A stretch of DNA of 29,080 nucleotides from Clostridiales bacterium UBA4644 (GTDB taxonomy: Bacteria; Bacillota; Clostridia; Oscillospirales; Butyricicoccaceae): assembly GCA_002405755.1 (NCBI GenBank), contig DHMK01000080.1, forward strand, positions 1 to 29,080, in the 5' to 3' direction. The position numbers and the translations under genes are program-made. Within the stretch, counting starts at the first letter, position 1; every line of letters begins with the position of its first letter. Positions 22,001 through 29,080 of the stretch are shown piece after piece. The notes under the pieces were generated by a model. That model made no database searches. It saw only the letters and a list, made by a program, of their open reading frames with translations, and was not told where the DNA came from.

Positions 22001-25000
22001 TCGCCCAGCCGTTGTAATAATATCCAAAGCGCTTGAGCTGCGGCTCAACGAGGGGCGCGCCGTAGTAGATCTCGCCCGCTTTTGTGTAGCTGTCCTCGTT
22101 CGTAATCGTGCAATTGCCCAGACCCCATTCCAGCGTATACCGATTTCGGCTGTAATAGAGCTTGACGGTCATTTCCTTCGCGACGGAAACGGTCGTGCCG
22201 GAAAGCTCCGTTTCCGTGCCGCCGGCAAGGGTCTGCGTGGCGCGGGCAAAGGTGAAGCCCTCCTTGCTCTGCTTGAGGGAGCTCAGCTGCAGCTCGCTGC
22301 CCAGCAGGCCGGTGGCCGAGCCGCTGCCCGCCGTGACCTGCTGATATTCGCCGTTCAGATCCATCTCATAGCGCAGAACGTAGTAATTGACCTCGCCTGC
22401 GACCCACTTGGCAAAAAGATTCAGATCCTCCGCAGGCATGGTCGCCGGTGCGGCGGTGGTGCAGGCTTCCTCGGTGAACCATCCGCCAAAGGCATAATCG
22501 CCGTTGGAGGGCGTCACCAGCGTAAGGGTCTGACCAAAGCGGAAGGTCTGCGTCTCCGCGCCGTCCAGCGTTCCCCCGTTGGCGTGGAGGGTGACGGTAA
22601 AGGCGTCGCGGTCATAATAGATCCCGATCACCGTGCTGCCGTCGGCGGCAACGGTGCTCTGGTCAAAGGCCCTTGCGGTAAAGTGGGCATAATCGCCCGC
22701 CTTGGCCTTTGCCGCGGCGGCGGTCGCCGCGCCGGTGGTGCCGGAGAGGGTCTCCGTCTCCTGCAGCGTATATTCGTCGTCGTCCGCGTTCTGCAGGTAA
22801 TGCTTCACCGTGTATTTTGTGTCGGCGTTGGCCGTCCACCGGGCCGTGAGGGTGATGTTTTCCGCCGGCATGGTGGAGAAGGTGTAAGCCTCGTCGCCGA
22901 GATACCAGCCGGCAAAGGTATAGCCGGTCCTGGTGGGGGCCGTGGGGGCGGAGACGCTCGCGCCGTAATTTTTGGTGATGGCGCTCACCGCGCTGCCGCC
23001 GGCAGCGTCAAAGGTGATGGTGTATTGGTTGACGCTCCACCGGGCGGTGACGGTGATATCCTCTGCGGGCATGGTCTCCGGGATGGCCCTGTCCCAGCCG
23101 CTGAAGGTGTAGCCGGTGCGGGTGGGGTCCGCCGGGGCGGCGATGGCCGTGCCGTAGTCCTGGGTGATGGGGGCGATCTCCGTGCCGCCGTCGGTATCAA
23201 AGGTGACGGTATACTGTCTGACCGTCCAGACCGCCGTAAAGGTGCTGTCCTCCGTGGGCATGGTCTCGGGGATGGTCTTGTCCCAGCTCAGGGTATAGCC
23301 GGTCCTGGTCAGCGCGGGCGCAACGATGGCCGCGCCCCAGCGCTTGGCTTCGGTGTCCCTTTGCTCCCCGTTTACAAAGGTCAGATCAAAGGTGTTCCGG
23401 GCGTAATAGCGCTTGAGCACCAGACTGCCGTCTGCCGCCACCGTCCCGGTGAGGACGGCGCTGGAATTGCCCTCGTCCGCATGATAATGCTCCAGCGGCT
23501 TCGCCTCCGCCGTGACCTGGGCGGCGGTGGTGCCGGTCAGCTCCTCCCTGCGGGAGGGTTTGGCGGGATATGTCCCGTCCGCGCTCTGATCGTAATGCTC
23601 CACCGTGTATTTCGTATCGGTATTGGCCGTCCAATGGGCCGTCAGAGCGACATTCTCCGCCGGCATATGGAACTGCTGCTCCATGCGCGTCTCGCCGTTG
23701 TACCAGCCGGCAAAGGTATAGCCCTGTTTTTCCGGCGTGGGAAGGGTGATCCTGAGATCATAGAGCTTGCTTTCCGTGGTGGGAGCCGTTCCGTTGGCTT
23801 CGTCCAGGGTCAGGGTATAGCTCTTGCGGTCATAATAGAGCTTGACCACCGTCTTGCCGTCCGCGCCGATGGTAAAGCTTCCGTTGGCGATGCTGATCTC
23901 CTTGCCGTCGACCGACGCCTTGACCAGCGTCAGGCCCTCCGCGCTCCGCTTCAGACCGGAAATGCTTACGCTGCCGCCGGTGGTGCCGGTCCTGCTCTCG
24001 ATGGCGCTGTCGCCGCCCAGCAGCAGATAGCCGCGCCCGTCGGCGCTCTGGGTATAGTGCTCCACGCGATAGGGGGTGTCGTTCCGGGGAGTCCACTGGG
24101 CATGGTAGGTCTCATCCTGCGTGATCGTCAGGCCGGCGTTCATCTGCGCCTGCGTCAGCTCGCGATAGCCCGCGAAGTCATAGCCGCCCAGCGTCAGCCG
24201 GGGCGGATAGATCGTGCCCTCATACTTGACGCGATAGACCATGCTGCCGGTCTCCATGCCGGCCACATCGTAATCAAAGGCGACCAGATAGGTCTCCCGG
24301 TCATAATAGACCTTGGCCACGGTGCTGCCGTCCGGCATGATGGTCTCGTTCTGGACCTTCTTCAGCTGGAAGCCGGGATAGGTCCTGGCCGACGCGGCGG
24401 TCTGGGCCTCGGTGGTCCCCTGCAGCGTCTCGGTGTCCGTCAGCACATAGGTGCCGTTGAGGGCCTGCTGATAGTGCTCCACCGTATATTTGGTATCGCT
24501 GCGCGGCGTCCACTGGGCATAGACCGTGATGCCGTTGGCCCCATTGCCAAAGCTCTCCGGCATACGGGAGGGGATCGTATATCCGATCCGCCCTGCTTCG
24601 TCCGTGGTCCACCGGGCAAAGGTATAGCCCTGCCTGGTGGGCTTGGCCACGGTGGGGATGGGCGCGCCGCCCACCAGGGAAACGGCCTTCACGGCGCTGC
24701 CGCCGCGGGTGTCAAAGGCGATGTAGCGCGCCTCCTTGGGGTCGTCCCAGTCGATGTGCAGCGTGCGGCTGATGGGCTTGGAGGTAAAGGCCAGGGCGGC
24801 GTTTTTCCAGGTAATGATCACGTCGCAGGATTCCGCCGTGGAATAGCCGGGGCTTACCGTAATGGTGTTGGTATTGGGATCGTAGCGGAACTTCGGGTTG
24901 GTAAAGGTAAAGGTGAAATAGGTGGGGGCGAAGAGCTTCGCGGGCTTGTCCTCGTCCTCCAGCTCGCCCTCGTCGTCCAATACGCCATACTGCTCGCCGG

Positions 25001-28000
25001 TCTTCATGTCCATATAGCACATGTAAAACAGCTCCTGGGGGAAGGCGGCGGTGCGCTGGCCCGTCAGCGTCATGTCATAGTCCTCCTCCGTATGGAAGAA
25101 GCCATAGACGTTTTCCTGAGCGCCCGCGCTCCAGAGGGGCCATTCGTTCTCGTAGAGCGTTGGCTGATAGGTGAGCTTTTCGTTGGAAAACAGCTGCGCC
25201 TTGAAGGTGACCTTGAGGTAAAGGCCGATCTCCACAAACATCGCGCCGGAGGCGTCGGAATCCTTTCCGCCGCTCTTGGTCCAGCTCAGATGATAGTAGA
25301 AATAGCCCCAGAGCCGGGCATAAGCGCCGGCCTCCGCGGTGATGCCGATGGAATCCAGCTTCAGGGAGAACAGACCGATGCCGATCTCAAACTCCACGCC
25401 TGCGCGGATCCCCAGGGTGCCCATCACATAGAAATCAAAGTTGTAATTGGCCTCCTCCAGGTCGATGGTCTGGTTGGTGGCCTGCTTATGGAAGAGCTGC
25501 AGAGAGAAGTTATAGCGCTTGGCAACGCTGTAGCTGAAGGTCATGCCCATGGTGACATACACATTGGCGCTGACCACGAAATCCGCGCTGATGCCGTAGA
25601 CCAGGATGTGCAGCCGGTCCACGGGGCCTTCCTTGGCGAAGATCTCCTTGCGGAACAGCTCGATCCAGCTGTCGTCGGCGTCCTCCATCATGGCGGAATA
25701 CTTGTCTGCCAGACCGCCGCCGCTGGTGCCGTTCCATTCCACCTCATTGCCGTCTTCGTCCACCAGCTTTTCGCCCAGGAACTCTTCCTTCTTTTCCATC
25801 AGCTGGGTGATCTGCTGGCCGATGTTGATGATCTTGTTCTCCGCGCCGCTTCCGGTGACGGGAGCCCAGTCAAACTCGTCCTCCTCCTCGCCCACGGTCT
25901 TGGCGGTGGCGGTGATGCCGATGCCGGTATAGGTGCCCAGATCGATGTTGGCGTTGAGCTGATAATCATAAATATAGGGGAAGATCCACTTCCACTTCCA
26001 GATGGCGCCGCCGCTGGTGTTGACGGTGATGAGCACCTCCTGCTCGAAGATGGCCTGCACCTTGATCTCCAGCTTGCCGCTCACATCCACGGTAAAGCCC
26101 ACGGCCAGCTCCACGCGCACGCCCCAGCCCTCTTCAAGGTGCTGCAGCACATGGCCCGCGGCCACGGTGGCCTCCACCTTTTTGTCCGTGATCTCCGCCT
26201 TGCCGCTCATAAGGGCCATCTCGCCCGGCTCCACCGGCGTGCCGTCGGCATAGACGACGGAATAAGCCGCCAGATCCATATCCAGATCGTCGCTGAGCTC
26301 CCGGAAGCCGTCGGTCTCCATGGCCAGCGCCGCAAGATACCGGGAGGCCTCCTCCACAAAGCCGCTTTCCATGGCCTGGGTCTCGATGCCCTGCTCGATC
26401 TCGGCCGTCTGCTCCTGCGTAAGCTCCACCTGCTCATGCCGGGTGGTGTAAAGGTCCATGGCCGCCAGAACGTCCTCCTGCGCGGCCGCCTCATAGGTCA
26501 GCACATAGCATTCGACGCCGTCCACCAGCGCGGTGTCCACCCGGGTGATCCGCCCATAGGTCAGGCTCGTGGCCTGCGCCGGCGTTTCTCCCTGATAGAT
26601 CGCCACAAAATCGCCCGCGTCCACCGTGGTCTGGGAATCCAGCCCCATGACGGCGTATTCGTCGTCGGTAAAGGTCAGCTCCGCCCGGTCCACCGTGAGG
26701 ACGCTGCCGTCGTTGGGCGCTTTATCCGCGGCGGCGCGTACCGGCAAAACGTCCGGCGTAAACAGCACGTCCTCCGAATCCGCCGTCTTATAGCTGTAGC
26801 GGTCGCCCTGGATCTTCGTGATCTCCACATAGGCGATGGCCCCGTTGTCGCTCTTTCCCAGCTCCGCATCGGTGCGCTGCCGGGGATGCTCGCCCTCGTA
26901 GATGGCCACGGTATCGCCCACGGCCAGCGTCTCCCCGCCCTTGTAGGTAAAGGTCCCCTGCCGGGCCGCCTGCCGGATGGGCTGGGTCTCGCCCTCGCCG
27001 TTCTGCTGCAGCGCCAGCTGGAACAGGCCGTCCAGCTCGCCAAGCTCTTCCACCTGGGCCTTGGGGATATACTTCACGCCGCCGCTCAGCGTCAGACGGT
27101 CCACCTGGCCCTTTTCGGTGATGATGTTCAGCACGCGGACGCTCTGCGCCTGCTTCTCGCCGTTTATCACAAAGCACGCAGGCGAATCGGCGTCCAGCTC
27201 CACCCGGTAGGTCTGGCCCTGGGCCAGCTTGGGATAGACGGCGGAGCCGCGCACCGTATAGCGATCGCTCACGCTCTCGTCTGCGGTATTTTCCAGCGCG
27301 GCGTTGTTGGCCGTCACATTGATAAAGGAAAGGATGCAGCCCTCTGCATAGCCGTCCACGGTAAAGGCATAGCCGTCCGTCTCCTCCGCGTCGACGGTGA
27401 CGGTGACATAATTGGGCGTCGCCTGCTCGTTGGCGTTCACCGCCAGCACCTGACCCATTTTCGCATACAGGGTCATGCTGCGGTCCACGGTGTCGTCCGC
27501 GCCCGCCAGCCGGGTCATGGCTGCATCATAATACCAGCCCAGAAAAACGCCGTCCTGCTGGGTGGGCGTGGGGATGGAGGAGATCCTCGTCCCCGCCGGA
27601 TAGGTGGCGCGGTTGGGCAGCGTCACCTCGCCCTGGCTCACCTTTTCGGCCAGCGCAAAGCTCACCTCATAATAGGTGGTCTTGGTCTCGCCGGAGCCGC
27701 TTTCGCCTGCTCCGGCGCTGTTTCCGGAACCGGTTCCGGAGGGCTTATTCTCTTCTGCGGGCTGCGCGTCGGGATCCACACTGACGCGGCTGCTCTCCAC
27801 GCCCGGCGCGGTATACCAGGTCTCCACGGCCAGATCTGCCCGCTGGCAAAGGGCGGCCGTCTGGCAGCGGGCGGCGTTATCGCCGGGGTTAAAGTTCACG
27901 CCGTCGCCGTTGAGCAGGCCCAGGGCCCACAGCCGCAGCACGGCGTCCCGCGCCCAGTCGGAGACGCGCTCCAGATCGGCGGGCTGGGTAGTGACGGAGG

Positions 28001-28493
28001 GCTCCGTCTTGAAGCGCACGCCGAAGATCTCAAAATAGCGGACGAAAAACACCGCCATCTGCTCTCTGGTGATCAGCGCATCCGGCGAGAATTTCCCGCC
28101 GCCGGTGCCGGTGGTGATGCCATACTGGGCCGCCCATTTCACATAAGGGGCATACCAGAGGCCCTCCTGCACGTCGGTAAAGTCCGTGCCGGGATGATCG
28201 GCAGGGTCCACGCCCGCCATGCGTCCCAGCACCGTCACGAACATGGCCCGGGTCATATTGCCCTCGGGTTCAAAGGTCGTTGCGCTGGTCCCGTTGAAAA
28301 AGCCGTTGGCGCAGACATACCGCACCGCCGCGGCATACCAGCTGTCGCTGGCCACGTCGGTGAACTGCTCTGCCGTCCGGCCCGTTTTTGCCGCCGTGTC
28401 GTCTGCCGCTCCGTTTGCCGCCAGCGCGCTTGCCGGCAGAAGCGAAACGACCATACAAACGACCAGCAGCAGACTGACGATCCGCTGTTTCAT
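19017..28493 (-). CDS. Giant secreted SLH protein with Listeria-Bacteroides (Flg_new) and MucBP-like repeats
   Basis: A 3158-residue surface protein. Signal peptide 1-25. Three SLH repeats at about 44-225. A Ser/Gly linker at about 238-270 and one degenerate Flg_new unit at about 278-350. A long unassigned beta-rich region at about 350-1255. Then about 15 Flg_new (InlB B-type) repeats with GYTF-x-GW cores at about 1256-2838, the first six alternating with MucBP-like YTVEHY units. The C-terminus (about 2840-3158) has four GLUG-like GLVG motifs near 2996, 3034, 3065 and 3105. No LPXTG: the SLH domains anchor it. GGGGGAGA precedes the ATG. A host or matrix adhesin role is inferred. Base composition falls toward the C-terminus. 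Confidence 0.93.
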   Translation of the reverse strand: MKQRIVSLLLVVCMVVSLLPASALAANGAADDTAAKTGRTAEQFTDVASDSWYAAAVRYVCANGFFNGTSATTFEPEGNMTRAMFVTVLGRMAGVDPADHPGTDFTDVQEGLWYAPYVKWAAQYGITTGTGGGKFSPDALITREQMAVFFVRYFEIFGVRFKTEPSVTTQPADLERVSDWARDAVLRLWALGLLNGDGVNFNPGDNAARCQTAALCQRADLAVETWYTAPGVESSRVSVDPDAQPAEENKPSGTGSGNSAGAGESGSGETKTTYYEVSFALAEKVSQGEVTLPNRATYPAGTRISSIPTPTQQDGVFLGWYYDAAMTRLAGADDTVDRSMTLYAKMGQVLAVNANEQATPNYVTVTVDAEETDGYAFTVDGYAEGCILSFINVTANNAALENTADESVSDRYTVRGSAVYPKLAQGQTYRVELDADSPACFVINGEKQAQSVRVLNIITEKGQVDRLTLSGGVKYIPKAQVEELGELDGLFQLALQQNGEGETQPIRQAARQGTFTYKGGETLAVGDTVAIYEGEHPRQRTDAELGKSDNGAIAYVEITKIQGDRYSYKTADSEDVLFTPDVLPVRAAADKAPNDGSVLTVDRAELTFTDDEYAVMGLDSQTTVDAGDFVAIYQGETPAQATSLTYGRITRVDTALVDGVECYVLTYEAAAQEDVLAAMDLYTTRHEQVELTQEQTAEIEQGIETQAMESGFVEEASRYLAALAMETDGFRELSDDLDMDLAAYSVVYADGTPVEPGEMALMSGKAEITDKKVEATVAAGHVLQHLEEGWGVRVELAVGFTVDVSGKLEIKVQAIFEQEVLITVNTSGGAIWKWKWIFPYIYDYQLNANIDLGTYTGIGITATAKTVGEEEDEFDWAPVTGSGAENKIINIGQQITQLMEKKEEFLGEKLVDEDGNEVEWNGTSGGGLADKYSAMMEDADDSWIELFRKEIFAKEGPVDRLHILVYGISADFVVSANVYVTMGMTFSYSVAKRYNFSLQLFHKQATNQTIDLEEANYNFDFYVMGTLGIRAGVEFEIGIGLFSLKLDSIGITAEAGAYARLWGYFYYHLSWTKSGGKDSDASGAMFVEIGLYLKVTFKAQLFSNEKLTYQPTLYENEWPLWSAGAQENVYGFFHTEEDYDMTLTGQRTAAFPQELFYMCYMDMKTGEQYGVLDDEGELEDEDKPAKLFAPTYFTFTFTNPKFRYDPNTNTITVSPGYSTAESCDVIITWKNAALAFTSKPISRTLHIDWDDPKEARYIAFDTRGGSAVKAVSLVGGAPIPTVAKPTRQGYTFARWTTDEAGRIGYTIPSRMPESFGNGANGITVYAQWTPRSDTKYTVEHYQQALNGTYVLTDTETLQGTTEAQTAASARTYPGFQLKKVQNETIMPDGSTVAKVYYDRETYLVAFDYDVAGMETGSMVYRVKYEGTIYPPRLTLGGYDFAGYRELTQAQMNAGLTITQDETYHAQWTPRNDTPYRVEHYTQSADGRGYLLLGGDSAIESRTGTTGGSVSISGLKRSAEGLTLVKASVDGKEISIANGSFTIGADGKTVVKLYYDRKSYTLTLDEANGTAPTTESKLYDLRITLPTPEKQGYTFAGWYNGETRMEQQFHMPAENVALTAHWTANTDTKYTVEHYDQSADGTYPAKPSRREELTGTTAAQVTAEAKPLEHYHADEGNSSAVLTGTVAADGSLVLKRYYARNTFDLTFVNGEQRDTEAKRWGAAIVAPALTRTGYTLSWDKTIPETMPTEDSTFTAVWTVRQYTVTFDTDGGTEIAPITQDYGTAIAAPADPTRTGYTFSGWDRAIPETMPAEDITVTARWSVNQYTITFDAAGGSAVSAITKNYGASVSAPTAPTRTGYTFAGWYLGDEAYTFSTMPAENITLTARWTANADTKYTVKHYLQNADDDEYTLQETETLSGTTGAATAAAAKAKAGDYAHFTARAFDQSTVAADGSTVIGIYYDRDAFTVTLHANGGTLDGAETQTFRFGQTLTLVTPSNGDYAFGGWFTEEACTTAAPATMPAEDLNLFAKWVAGEVNYYVLRYEMDLNGEYQQVTAGSGSATGLLGSELQLSSLKQSKEGFTFARATQTLAGGTETELSGTTVSVAKEMTVKLYYSRNRYTLEWGLGNCTITNEDSYTKAGEIYYGAPLVEPQLKRFGYYYNGWAKQGGYAVTIPATMPAGDQYYYVSWYPCKVTYELQVFLMDLQGNYPAEPNFTDERSLDANKEIKLEDVNDNGFYYCVDAATVTAKTDGGIEYERSTANGEAWPESGLILDHEGITVQLYYKRNQFSLSWGPGGGELVAGMAYTGDDRKLGETAKVYYGTPIVAPTLTRTGHTFDRWVDGDTNKTINLEGMTMPAKETFIRATWEANEYTIYFDFNGGYETYHETWTEYSQTYTYGTKQTIPIYASKTGYSFVHWIDQDGKTYERLEQFWIPAKDLHLKAVWTANSYEIEFYDAIGETSEAASGWTMLDGSAYPTDLTYSFGAGGSIPTPKKTGYQFSHWMIGEESLMPSDGVLELAAGKEEYIGYPLKITAVWTAGTYSVSFDANGGTGTMAEQAFAFGETKTLSTNKFTRRGYGFSGWATYRAAKSAEYADGAEYTLMNAANATLYALWSATEYTVTYVSDDEEITVAGCPSSYTVESEEAALAEPARSGYTFGGWYTTETFAEGTQVTKLPDGYAEDLTLYARWTEDVYAISYDLGEAVDVVNPNKKLTKVAKGESVTLKPASAEGWKFLGWALSAETEALTGNEDGTTTHTPAGDVTYYAKWEHPSYTITYTPGEGLEPVSVTGCYNAIIHEPDFTAPSGLKLLGWLDESGNVWNRVCFLAEDVTLTAVWGLGDIESDEDFLAVARKSGTYKYKATKIKQSIKLMADVSVPAGTQLDLCYLNGSFSSYRTTHTITITGTTGYEPLFGGWVYGSGDGCYVENVNLAFAESEITAAGSSATEANWGLFMGMAGNKVTLENCSVLGRSGNSSVTVKYSSQWREDGSPSDNIGALVGSNGGTIINCSVGTSNAYVTLSIEAQHCAVYRIGGLVGWNNGDIEFSNSACTVRTKIVMGGSNGRTDVGGLVGFVNVGYPTLTISREITIYTNYVQGEKVPLDATRGGLVGRMEYGTANVTVGSTLPTVYSEAGESLPACGKDEEGKFAAKVNTGEWNAQ
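19980..24728 (-). repeat. Coding array of Flg_new / MucBP-like repeats
   Basis: About 4.7 kb of tandem protein-level repeats inside the giant gene. Flg_new units share FD-x-GG, a GYTF-x-GW core and a closing (T/A)-x-W. Units in the 5' half (roughly 22.8-24.7 kb) are the most alike, some with near-identical stretches such as IPETMPAEDITVTARW. Units nearer the 3' end are longer, divergent and less GC-rich. Confidence 0.85.
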
Positions 28494-28530
28494 TTGTGTC
28501 TCCCCCTGACATTGTATTGCCGAAGCATAT

Positions 28531-28618
28531 CCGTTGGTTTTCCGTTGATGCTCCGTTGATTTTCCGTTGATGCTCCGTTGATGCTCCGTTGATGCTCCGT
28601 TGATGCTCCGTTGATTTT
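28531..28618 (-). repeat. Eight tandem 11-bp repeats in the giant-gene leader
   Basis: Eight contiguous 11-bp units without gaps: five CCGTTGATGCT, two CCGTTGATTTT and one variant CCGTTGGTTTT (28531-28541). On the transcribed minus strand every unit ends in CAACGG. The array lies 38-125 bp upstream of the giant gene's ATG and immediately downstream of a perfect TATAAT. The period is near one helical turn and is not a multiple of three, so it is not a coding repeat. Confidence 0.95.
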
Positions 28619-28619
28619 G

Positions 28620-28625
28620 ATTATA
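28620..28625 (-). promoter_or_regulatory. Perfect TATAAT -10 abutting the repeat array
   Basis: TATAAT on the minus strand, with no recognisable -35 at 16-18 nt. If used, transcription would start inside the first repeat unit, making nearly the whole array leader RNA, and would need an activator. Confidence 0.45.
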
Positions 28626-28720
28626 GCGCCCTTTCGGTCTTTTGCGCGGAAGCGGCGCGAAATGCGCGTTTTTTCCCCTGAAATGCGCGCCGCCGGAAGC
28701 CCGGTCTTTTCCGGCTCCAG

Positions 28721-28749
28721 CATATACCGCACCTCAGCGTACGATGCAA
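28721..28749 (-). promoter_or_regulatory. Upstream promoter candidate for the giant gene
   Basis: TTGCAT (complement of 28744-28749), 17 nt, TATATG (complement of 28721-28726). It would give a leader of about 220 nt containing the 11-bp repeats. The stretch 28626-28720 between the two candidates holds a CCGGAA/TTCCGG dyad (about 28692-28713) and no gene. Confidence 0.45.
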
Positions 28750-28774
28750 GCCCTTTTGCAAATTTTGTCAGTGC

Positions 28775-28809
28775 GAACAGAAAAAGCGGCAGCTTTTGCT
28801 GCCGCTTTT
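28775..28809 (-). terminator. Intrinsic terminator of the ABC transporter gene
   Basis: A 12-bp stem (AAAAGCGGCAGC 28782-28793 with 28798-28809) around TTTT, followed on the minus strand by a T-rich tail. It lies 14 nt beyond the stop of the oligopeptide transporter ATPase. Confidence 0.9.
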
Positions 28810-28822
28810 GGTGTATTTTCGG

Positions 28823-29080
28823 TTATTTTGCGATCTGCGCCTTGTATTTTGCCAGCTCCTCCTGGTTGGCCATGATGAAGTGGCCGGGCTCGATCTCGGT
28901 CCAGACGGGCTTGTCGGTCTCGTAGTGGTGCTGCGAGGGGTCGTAGACCTCCAAAACCTTCTTCTTCTCCGACTCGGGATCGGGCATGGGGATGGCGGAA
29001 AGCAGGGCCCGGGTATAGGGATGCAGCGGGTGGGCGAAGAGCTTCTCCGTCTCGGAGAGCTCCACGATGACGCCCTTATG
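28823..29080 (-). CDS. Oligopeptide ABC transporter ATP-binding protein (OppF/DppF type), C-terminal part
   Basis: Only the last 85 residues lie in the window; the gene continues past 29080. Reading in from the edge, HKGVIVE is followed by LFAHPLHPYTRALLSAIP, the conserved C-terminal signature of OppD/OppF ATPases (the oligo_HPY region) that energise peptide import. After it comes a charged tail with HHYETDKPVWTEIEPGHF, typical of OppF-like C-termini. The catalytic Walker motifs lie outside the window. A terminator follows, so it is the last gene of its operon. Confidence 0.9.
   Translation of the reverse strand, partial: HKGVIVELSETEKLFAHPLHPYTRALLSAIPMPDPESEKKKVLEVYDPSQHHYETDKPVWTEIEPGHFIMANQEELAKYKAQIAK

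Noticed and set aside
19002..28559. A 3185-codon open frame on the + strand covering the whole giant gene
   Set aside because: It is the antisense shadow of the SLH protein gene. The minus-strand product has a signal peptide, SLH domains, Flg_new repeats and a ribosome-binding site. The + frame has no domain or start signal and its openness follows from GC-rich codon use.
28531..28618. CRISPR array
   Set aside because: The 11-bp units are contiguous without spacers, and no cas gene is present.
28490..28732. Minus-strand frame reading through the 11-bp repeats as repeated INGASTEHQRS-like peptide
   Set aside because: The repeat period is not a multiple of three, there is no ribosome-binding site, and the region holds the promoter and leader of the giant gene.

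Overview
The window comes from a GC-rich, spore-forming member of the Firmicutes, probably a gut clostridial lineage of the Oscillospiraceae / Flavonifractor-Lawsonibacter type. The evidence is a CotF-like spore coat protein, a CD1247-type acidic zinc-ribbon protein, S-layer-homology (SLH) surface proteins, a split two-subunit transketolase, a eukaryote/archaeal-like prolyl-tRNA synthetase, AGGAGG ribosome-binding sites and sigma-A-like promoters. The genus is inference only; no rRNA or other marker is present.

Left part (1-7.9 kb). It opens with a gene-poor stretch holding two short G/C palindromes, a small two-helix membrane protein (-) and a GH18-like protein (-). A + strand housekeeping run follows: YqeG phosphatase, an endonuclease IV-like TIM barrel, an Xaa-Pro peptidase, EF-P and the CD1247-like protein. 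After a terminator come mnmA and tcdA, two tRNA anticodon-loop modification genes that overlap, then a spore coat gene.

Middle (7.9-15.4 kb). A phosphoribosyltransferase (-) and a purine permease (+) diverge from a short region with two good promoters separated by a dyad, and together look like a purine-salvage pair. Next come proS, secG and a minus-strand operon: transketolase N subunit, transketolase C subunit, malic enzyme.

Right part (15.4-29.1 kb). A small zinc-ribbon gene is followed by an orphan phage portal gene and a DUF4355-like scaffold gene with no other phage genes. Then comes a minus-strand two-gene operon: a 3158-residue secreted SLH protein with a long array of Listeria-Bacteroides (Flg_new) repeats, and an SLH-anchored subtilase overlapping it by 4 bp. 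The leader of the giant gene carries eight tandem 11-bp repeats. The window ends in the C-terminus of an oligopeptide ABC transporter ATPase.

The most unusual item is a non-coding 175-bp element present twice in opposite orientation (10203-10377 and 17436-17610). Both copies have imperfect terminal inverted repeats, fold into a series of hairpins, and sit between convergent genes. Each copy is bracketed by two copies of that locus's own terminator hairpin. The copies differ at 10 positions; eight of those differences form four compensatory base-pair changes. This points to a structured RNA/MITE-like element associated with bidirectional terminators.
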